Source of the DNA: Chimonanthus salicifolius
Taxonomy: Eukaryota > Streptophyta > Magnoliopsida > Laurales > Calycanthaceae
Reading direction: 5' to 3'
Assembly (NCBI GenBank): GCA_013350335.1
Contig: CM023538.1
Span: forward strand, 50,233,195-50,297,194
DNA: 64,000 bases
The translations under genes were made by a program, and so were the position numbers. The notes below the pieces were generated by a model that ran no database searches, was not told the DNA's origin, and worked only from the letters and a program-made list of their open reading frames with translations. Positions 57,242 to 64,000 of this stretch are shown here, in pieces (positions within the stretch are counted from its first letter, which is position 1; every line of letters starts with the position of its first letter).

Positions 57242-57592
57242 TCTTACAAATTAGTGCATCTTATTGTTTGCTGGTATTTTCATTCACTGCTATTTTTCTT
57301 GTTATTTAGATAAGTTGTTTTCAGTTCCTATTATTCTAGGTTAGACTAAGTCAGCAGCAACCTATTATTGTGGGTTAGACTAAGTCAGCAGCAAGGTGTC
57401 AAATAAGAGAGTATTTTACTCTCAACTGGTAGGATTTTCTGCAAGCAGTTGATGTTTATTTTAGGAGAGTTTGTTATGCTATCAAGTCTATAAAATAGAG
57501 CAATCTGATGTAACATTTTCAATGCTTCAATAATACATTTGATTACTCTCCAGCATCAACTTCTTTAATTCTCTGTTATCTATTTTGTTTTA
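57242..57592 (+). repeat. 5' LTR of the young copia
   Basis: 351 bp, TCTTACAAATTAG to TTTGTTTTA. Contains two direct copies of ggttagactaagtcagcagcaa about 34 bp apart (57338 and 57373), and tataaaatagagc at about 57488-57500 as a likely TATA box. Confidence 0.9.
57488..57500 (+). promoter_or_regulatory. Probable LTR TATA box
   Basis: tataaaatagagc in the 5' LTR, about 100 bp before its end. The position fits the U3/R boundary of a copia LTR; transcription was not observed. Confidence 0.45.
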
Positions 57593-57611
57593 TGGTACCA
57601 CAGCCAGGTTA
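57593..57611 (+). other. Primer-binding site, Met-tRNA type
   Basis: tggtaccacagccaggtta directly follows the 5' LTR. It resembles the 3' end complement of plant initiator-Met tRNA (TGGTATCAGAGCC..), with mismatches. Confidence 0.75.
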
Positions 57612-57713
57612 AGGTTCATTGTTATTTCACTCTTCTTGTCTATCAAGTTTGTCTTGTTGGAGAAGTCTGAAACTCGAAAAAAGAATTATTATTCTGTTGA
57701 ATGTAGTTAATCA

Positions 57714-58645
57714 ATGGGGGAAGCAGGTCCAACACACAATATGGTGTCGAAAAGCTTGTAGGCACAAACTACAAGTATTGGAGGATGTGTATGGAGGCTT
57801 ATCTTCAAGGTCAAGACCTATGGGAACTAGTTTCTGGTACTGATGGACAGATTCCAGATGACACTCCTGACAATGCTGAACCACGAAGGAAATGGAAGAT
57901 CAAATGTGGAAAGGCCTTGTTTGCTTTGAGAACATCTATTAGCAAGGAGTTCATTGATCATGTTCATGATGTTAGTTCGCCAAAGGAAGTATGGGAGACT
58001 CTTGAAAGGTTATTTTCCAAGAATAACACAGCAATGTTGCAGTTCTTGGAAAATGAATTGGCAATGACTACACAAAAAGGTATGTCAATTTCCAAATATT
58101 TCTTACGGGTTAAGAATATCTGTGCTGAAATTTCAGAGTTAGGCACGGATGAGAAAATTAGTGAAGCTCGTCTACGACGATTTCTCATTCGTGGTTTGAA
58201 GAAGGAATACTCGCCCTTTGTGACCTCCATTCAAGGATGGGCAAGTCAGCCATCAGTTGAAGAATTAGAGAACTTGCTCTCTAATCAGGAGCCTTTGGCC
58301 AAACAAATGGCCAAGAATTTCAATTCAGAACCTGATGCTATTCTCTTTTCAAGAGGAAAATCTTTTGAGAAAGATCCAGAAGAATGCACAAATGGGAAGA
58401 AGTCATGGGATAGTCCACAAGGCAACAAGCCCATTAAATGTTTCAGATGCGGGAAGATTGGGTACATCAAGAGAAACTGTCGCGTGAAGCTCTCTAAAGC
58501 GAATGTTGCTTGTGAAGATGAAGAAGATGATCAACTCAACTGGGAGCAATGCTTTACTACTGAAGTACTTAAAGGAAGAGACATGATGGCTCTTAAACCA
58601 GCAACAAACCAAGAACCAGTAAACTACATCGACTACAAAGAATAG
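57714..58645 (+). pseudogene. Copia gag
   Basis: ATG at 57714 opens MGEAG.. but runs into a stop after 15 codons. The main gag frame is already open at 57749 (EKLVGTNYKYW), so one base appears lost or gained near the start; the first ATG in the main frame is 57785 (286 residues). The UBN2-type gag core covers about 57785-58290 (DLWELVSG, ALRTSISKEFIDHV, VWETLERLF, RVKNICAEIS, RGLKKEYSPFVTSIQGW). A CCHC knuckle, CFRCGKIGYIKRNC, is at 58439-58480. Gag assembles the particle and binds RNA. The frame ends at TAG 58643-58645, directly before protease, with pol continuing in the same frame. Confidence 0.9.
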
Positions 58646-60572
58646 TGGATTATTGATTCTGGTTGTTCACATCATGTAACCGGAAATGATTTATTATTTT
58701 CGGACCTACGTCAACATGATGGAGAACGAGTTATTATCACAGCTGATAACTCAACTTATCCTGTAATGAAAGAAGGAGTGGTGAAGATTGGTGCTGATGA
58801 TGCAAATATCAAGTTGAATGATGTCTATCACGTTCCAGGTTTGAAGAAAAATTTAGTTTCAGTTTCTCAAATTACTAATTCTGGAAAATTTGTTCTTTTT
58901 GGTCCAAAAGATGTGAAAGTGCTTGATAATATGAGAGACGTTGTAGTTGATGTTGTTCTTGTTGGTGAGAAGAAAGATTCCCTATTTGTTATGTCAGTAG
59001 GGGAGGCATATGTGAAGAAGACGAGTCAAACCGATAGTGCGACCACTTGGCATGCCTGACTAGGCCATTTGGGCTATCAAATGTTACAGCAAATATCTTC
59101 AAATAAGTTGCTAGATGGCCTACCAACCCTTAAAAATATACATGAAGATGTGATTTGTCAAGGCTGCCAATACGACAAATCACACCGTCTTCCTTTCAAA
59201 AGCTCATCTAATCGAAGGTCGGGGCTGTTCGAATTGGTTCATACAGATCTGATGGGACCAACAAAAACACCAAGTTATAGTGGTTATCATTATGTCATGG
59301 TGCTAGTAGACGATCATTCCAGATACACTTGGGTGTCTTTTTTGAAAGAAAAGAGTGAAGCACTACTCAAGTTTGTTGAATTCAACAGTACCATAAATAA
59401 GGAGCTTGGGCAAAAAATTAAATGCCTAAGGAGCGACAACGGTGGTGAATTTATGTCAGATGATTTCTTTCAATATTGTGATAATAATGGTATTGAACGA
59501 CAAATGACGTGTCCTAACACTCCTCAGCAGAACGGAGTTGCAGAAAGGAAGTTGGCTCATCTAACTTCGACAAGTCTTTCATGGATGCATGATAAGAACC
59601 TTCCTCGAGAGCTCTGGGCAGAAGCAATTCAATGCGCATGTCACGTGATCAATCGGCTACCTCCATGGCCAGGTAAAGAAAAAGCTCCATTTGAAATCTT
59701 GTATAATCTGAAGCTAAATGTGGATTATTTTCGGGTATTTGGTTCCACTTGTTATGTTCATATACCCAAAACTAATCGAACCAAACTAGACCTGAAAGCA
59801 AAGAAATGTGTCTTTGTTGGCTATGACTCATGCAGGAAATGATGGAAGTGCATGAATCCAACAACAAAGAAATTTGTCACATCCAGAGATGTTGTCTTTG
59901 ATGAGGTGTCGTCTTGGTATTTTGCTCCAAATACCATCACTAAGAATGTTGATCTTGATGATGATCAAGATAATTTGAAGTTGTTTCCTCCAACAAATGC
60001 ACAAGAGCCGTGTGATGATCCTAGCTATCAAAGAAGAGAAGAAACTCCAGTGCCAAGTTCAGAAGATAGTGAGCAGTTGATTAGAAGATCAACAAGGAAG
60101 AAAAACCAGCCAGATTATCTCAAGGATTATGAGGTACAACTTAATCATTGCACTGTAACTCATGCCTTCTTTGTTGGAGCACAAAGTGAAAAAGAAGAAC
60201 CAACATGTTATGAAGAAGCCAAGAACTATCCAGAATGGGAAGCAGCAATGCAAGAAGAAGTTGAAGCCTTAAAGAAAAATGAGACTTGGGAACTTGTGCC
60301 AAAACCAGAAAATTGCAAGCCAATCACTTGCAAATGGGTCTATCGTTTGAAGAAAAAATCAGATGGCACTATTGATAGATGCAAAGCACGTCTCGTTGCT
60401 CATGGTTTCTCTCAAAGCTACGGACTAGACTACGAGGAGACTTTCAGCCCAGTGGCAAAAATGGTTACGGTGAGAACAATTTTTTCACTTGCTGCTTATA
60501 GAAATTGGAAGTTGTGGCAGCTTGATGTAAAGAATGCATTTCTTTATGGCGAATTGGATCGTGAAGTACCGA
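58646..60572 (+). pseudogene. Copia pol part 1: protease, integrase, start of RT
   Basis: In the same frame as gag. Protease starts at once with WIIDSGCSHH (58646-58675). The pre-integrase block reads VYHVPGLKKNLVSVSQI and WHA-stop-LGHLG, where TGA at 59057 stands for Arg (CGA to TGA). The zinc region ends ICQGCQYDKSHRLPF. The integrase core shows VHTDLMGP, LRSDNGGEF and QNGVAERK, the D,D,E triad. A second TGA at 59840 replaces a Gly-type codon in FVGYDSCRK-stop-WKCMNP. RT begins at about 60200 with YPEWEAAMQEE, then CKARLVAHGFSQSYG and LWQLDVKNAFLYGELDRE. The frame is lost at about 60565-60580. Confidence 0.92.
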
Positions 60573-61754
60573 TAGGAACAACCCCAAGGATTCATCTCCG
60601 AGCATTTTCCTAATTATATTTGTCGGTTGAAAAAGGCGTTGTATGGCCTCAAACAAGCACCACGTGCTTGGTACGGTAAAGTTGCTCAATACTTCATCTT
60701 TTGTGGGTTTAAAGTTTCTGATTCAGATTCTAGTTTATTCATAAAATTAGAATCAAATATGCATTTGCTAGTTTTACTATATGTGGACGATATGATAATT
60801 ACCGGAGACGATGAAGCTGAAATTTCTCGTCTAAGAAATGACTTGTCAGTTCGTTTTGAAATGAAAAACTTGGGTGAAATTGGATGTTTTCTTGGCTTGG
60901 AAGTGGAAAAATCAGATCAAGGATATTTTATCTCTCAAAGAAGTTATGCAAGGAACTTGCTGGAGCGTTTCGGCATGGGGGAGTCAAAAGAAATGGCTAC
61001 TCCTATGGAGACCCATCTCAAGCTAACAAAAGAGGAAGGGAAGTTGTTACAAGATGCTAGACGGTTCCGACAACTTGTTGGTAGTCTGATTTATTTAACT
61101 ATCATAAGACCAGAAATCACCTACTCTGTTAGTGTGATTTCTCAGTTTATGCAAAGTCCAAGAACTTCTCATTTAGATGTTGCCAAAAGAATCTTGCTCT
61201 ACGTAAAAGGATCTCTCACATTTGGTCTTATGTACAAGAAGGTTGATAATTTTCTGTTGGAAGGATTTACTGATGCAGATTGGGCGGGTGACTCAACAGA
61301 TCGTCGTTCAACTTCTGGATACTGCTTTAGCATGGGTTCAGCAGCTGTTTCTTGGTGCAGCAAGAAGCAATCCACTATTGCTTTGTCTAGCACTGAAGCT
61401 GAATACATGGCTGCAACAATGGCAGCACAAGAATGCATTTGGCTGAAGTGCCTAATGAGAGACATTCTCTCTAAAGTTGATTATGCTGTGCCGATTTATT
61501 GTGATAATGAGAGTGCCATCAAACTTGCCTCAAACCTGGTCTTTCACAAGAGAACAAAGCATATTGATGTTCACTACCACTTTATTCGAGAGAAAGTTCT
61601 GAACCAAGAAATTGAGTTGAAAGGAGTTCATACTACTGATCAAATTGCTGATATATTTACAAAGGCTCTAGTTAAACCGAAATTTGAAAGTTTCAGAACT
61701 GCTCTAGGAGTGATCGATCATAAGCATGCACTAAAGGGGAGTCTTACAAATTAG
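60573..61754 (+). pseudogene. Copia pol part 2: RT active site and RNase H
   Basis: Shifted one frame relative to part 1 (indel near 60570, in the region that should read as the YMEQP block). It is then open from 60573 to the TAG at 61752. RT continues CRLKKALYGLKQAPRAWYG (60620-60676) and VLLYVDDMIITGDDEAE (60774-60824) with both catalytic aspartates. RNase H has TDADWAGDSTDRRSTSGY (about 61270-61322) and SSTEAEYMA (61387-61413), then YCDNESAIKLA and a C-terminal DIFTKAL. The frame runs through the polypurine tract into the 3' LTR, ending in its first codons. Domain lengths are normal for copia. Confidence 0.92.
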
Positions 61755-62092
61755 TGCATCTTATTGTTTGCTGGTATTTTCCTTCACTGCTATTTTTTTT
61801 GTTATTTAGATAAGTTGTTTTCAGTTCCGATTATTCTAGGTTAGACTAAGTCAGCAGCAACCTATTATTGTGGGTTAGACTAAGTCAACAGCAAGGTGTC
61901 AAATAAGAGAGTATTTTACTCTCAGCTGGTAGGATTTTCTGCAAGCAGTTGATGTTTATTTTAGGAGAGTTTGTTATGCTATCAAGTCTATAAAATAGAG
62001 CAATCTGATGTAACATTTTCAATGCTTCAATAATACATTTGATTACTCTTCAGCATCAACTTCTTTAATTCTCTATTATCTATTTTGTTTCA
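61742..62092 (+). repeat. 3' LTR of the young copia
   Basis: 351 bp, TCTTACAAATTAG to TTTGTTTCA. Differs from the 5' LTR at 8 positions, six of them transitions. Confidence 0.9.
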
Positions 62093-63240
62093 GATTGCAC
62101 TGAGCTCGTTACCAAGGTGAAAAATAGAATTTCTGACTGGATGGGATCTTCACTCTCTTTCTGGAAAGGTGGAACTTCTTTGATCCATTATGAATCACTT
62201 CCACATATATTAGGATAATGCTTTCTTGTTGCCCAAATATTGTATGGGTGCCATTGAGAAACTAATGGAAAACTTCCTTTGGAGCTCTGAACAGAAAAGA
62301 CACATGCACACGATCGTTTGGGACAAGATTTGCACTCCTTAGAAGAAGGATGGGCTCGGCCTGAGGCACATCTCCATCATTAATGAAGCTTGCTTATGGT
62401 GTAGGTGTGGAATATTGCCAACAAAGACATGTGGATCAAGTGGGTTCATTCAAAATTCTTGAGAAATAAAAAAAAAAATTGGGATGTCGTTCTTCTTAGC
62501 AATCCTTCTTGGGCTTGGAGGTCCATCCTTAGTGTCCGGAAAAAAAGTTAAGAAACATGCCTTTTTATCGGTGGAAAATGGTCACGACACTAACTTCTGG
62601 AAAGACCCTTGGCGCCTGGATACATTTTAAAAGACCATTTTGGAGACCGGCCAGTCTACGATTTAGGGCTCGGGAGCAATATCTGTGTCAAATAAATTGC
62701 TGTATGTTTGGGATCTTGTCTGATCGCATTCATTTCATTGCCAATGCTATAAGATCAAATTACAGTCTTCTAACTATGGCCAGTAATGTTGATCTTACAT
62801 GCTTCCCTGGTTGTGTTAACCACCACTCCTATCTCTAGCTTTACCTAAATTCAGGGTTCAAGACCAAAGAGTTACTCATAAAGCTCGGCATTCTAGTGTA
62901 CCCTATGTATATCCTTTGCAATATTCAGTCGGAAACCAGAGATCATTTTCTTCATTGTCGTACTATGCACTATCTTGGGGGTTCATCAAACGTAAATTTG
63001 GCTACTACAGTTCCACCGAAGACATTCTTGAGGACTGCTCTTCCTTGCCAACTCCATGACCTGCCGCTCTGAGAAACTGGCGGCACAACTCTGTCCCAAC
63101 TCTTCTTTGTCACACAAGGAACGAGTGGAACAACATGATTTTCAATCATAAATCTAGGCTAAAACAGTCCATCTGCTGGGCTATCTTATCTGACATCGGG
63201 AGGAGGGTTGTATTCTTATCTTCCAATACTGACCTTTGCA
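62093..63240 (+). pseudogene. L1 LINE segment 5: RT tail and zf-RVT region
   Basis: After the copia duplication the L1 ORF2 frame continues CTELVTKVKNRISDWMGSSL (62096-62155), the conserved block after the RT palm. Later blocks in changing frames are WNIANKDMWIKWVHSKFLRNK (about 62407-62468), HDTNFWKDPW-like text near 62580-62610, and the zinc-binding region (ETRDHFLHCRTMHYLG, about 62935-62980). FIKRKFGYYSSTEDILEDC runs to about 63040 and HTRNEWNNMIFNHKSRLKQS to about 63170. The poly-A end was not located. It completes the L1 whose 5' part is at 44.1 kb. Confidence 0.75.
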
Positions 63241-63790
63241 ATATTCAAAGCTCCTTCTCTGCTGTTTGGGATCTCCCTACAGTTGATGTTCCACTGGTGC
63301 GAACTGTTGCTCCCTCAGCAATCATCGGGAAGAGTTCCTCCTCACAACATGTTGGTACTTTACTGTTTGGGATCTTCTTGTTTCGTAACTGTCTTAGGTT
63401 GTGTGCATACTACCATGGGTCCAATAACAGTAACTCTGGGTATTATATTACCCCATCGTATCTACCTCGCAACAAAAACAGCCTGATAATCTTCATCCAA
63501 ATCGCACTGTTATCTTCAGGAACTTTGGTTGCAAATGAGTTAACTACAATGCGTAAACAATGATCTCTGTTACTGCATGTATGCTCCCCACTCTGCCTCA
63601 TGGGGCACCTTCATTCATGCCAATGCTAACAGTCACCATCTCGACTGCTGCAGCGCTTCCATCTGCCTAGATGCTATGCTTAAGAAGGCTTTTGGCTTCT
63701 ACAGAAGATAACAAACGAATAACACTGGTATGCATGGTGTTTTTGAAAGCTTCTTGGCACCACCAACCACATGAGTGGTTATGTTTGTTC
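63241..63790. other. Unassigned, probable L1 3' end or copia leader
   Basis: Frames at 63135-63563 and 63208-63486 lack known motifs. The interval probably contains decayed RNase H of the L1 and the start of the copia fragment, but neither can be demonstrated. Confidence 0.3.
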
Positions 63791-63799
63791 CCTACACTT

Positions 63800-64000
63800 C
63801 AAGTCCACTTATACAGGTATAGATCAAGTTGTATTGGGTAACGGTGATTTTCTTCCTATTGCACATACTAGCCGTCTTTATCTTTCTTCTGGTCACTCTC
63901 TTTTTCAACTTTCTCGTGTTCTTCATGTTCCCCATATGCATAAGAATCTTTTATCTATTGCACAATTCACTAGGGATAATTTTGTTAGCTTCACTTTTAT
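63800..64000 (+). pseudogene. Ty1/copia fragment at window edge (protease to pre-integrase)
   Basis: The frame reads YTGIDQVVLGNGDFLPIAHTSR, then LFQLSRVLHVPHMHKNLLSI and AQFTRDNFVSF. This is the conserved copia segment between the protease and the integrase zinc finger (consensus GNGxxLPIxHxG..VLHVPxLxKNLLSVxxFxxDN). It is open over about 65 codons and continues past the window, so the state of this element is unknown. Confidence 0.85.

Larger units (their letters stand above)
57242..62092 (+). mobile_element. Young, nearly complete Ty1/copia retrotransposon, 4.85 kb
   Basis: Two 351-bp LTRs (57242-57592, 61742-62092) differ at 8 positions, about 97.7% identity. The element is flanked by GATTG at 57237-57241 and 62093-62097. 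Excising it with one GATTG restores the L1 frame across the join, which fixes the boundaries. The LTR ends are therefore TC..CA/TA rather than TG..CA. The primer site tggtaccacagccaggtta (57593-57611) resembles initiator-Met tRNA; the polypurine tract aaaggggag (61733-61741) abuts the 3' LTR. Gag, protease, integrase, RT and RNase H are all present in copia order. It is the least decayed element in the window, though stops and a frameshift prevent one full polyprotein. Confidence 0.95.

Noticed and set aside
1..64000. Endogenous pararetrovirus (caulimovirid) sequence
   Set aside because: All RT and RNase H blocks seen fit copia, gypsy, L1 or RTE; no movement-protein or caulimovirid RT signature was noticed.

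Overview
The window is 64 kb of AT-rich, repeat-dominated nuclear DNA from a flowering plant. The plant assignment rests on the element types: Ty1/copia and Ty3/gypsy retrotransposons primed by initiator-Met tRNA (TGGTATCA-type sites), plant L1 LINEs, an RTE LINE fragment, Au-like and other tRNA-derived SINEs, TRIMs and hAT/MULE-type non-autonomous elements. The species cannot be named. I found no intact host gene, rRNA, tRNA gene or CRISPR array. One short terminal-exon-like fragment (about 12.5 kb) is the only hint of a host gene. A 100-N assembly gap lies at 25475-25574.

Layout. 1-11.2 kb is a pile of decayed retrotransposons: a gypsy pol split by a 1.3-kb MULE-like insertion (10-bp duplication) and by a SINE (18-bp duplication); copia RT split by a minus-strand L1; an RTE fragment; a 221-bp-period duplication; a copia gag-protease-integrase split by a hAT-type MITE; an 815-bp LTR with a gag zinc knuckle; and another L1 RT fragment. 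11-32 kb is gene-poor and AT-rich, with foldback elements, MITEs, ATCGGCCGAT-type iteron repeats, an inverted gypsy-LTR fragment, and a 2.2-kb array of about 329-bp palindromic units bounded by inverted repeats (28.9-31.1 kb). 32-37 kb holds a deleted copia inserted into an Au-type SINE and a complete 1.85-kb non-autonomous LTR element with a perfect GTATG duplication. 38.4-42.2 kb is a 3.85-kb probable solo LTR carrying nine GGTTCGGCC hairpins.

44.1-63.2 kb is best read as one plant L1 (ORF1, endonuclease, reverse transcriptase, zinc-binding region in the right order, about 5.5 kb in total) split by four LTR-type insertions: a TRIM (44820-45511), a 3.2-kb solo LTR (46444-49662, AATTT duplication), a minus-strand LTR element (about 51477-56235, itself invaded by about 2 kb) and a young copia (57242-62092, GATTG duplication, 351-bp LTRs about 98% identical). 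The copia gag-pol is nearly complete and is broken by three in-frame stops and at least one frameshift. The right edge (63.8-64 kb) enters another copia element.

Most long reading frames here are transposon domains or accidental frames in repeats. The strongest candidates for undescribed structures are the palindromic array at 28.9-31.1 kb and the hairpin-studded LTR at 38.4-42.2 kb. No cellular pathway or new gene system can be supported from this sequence.
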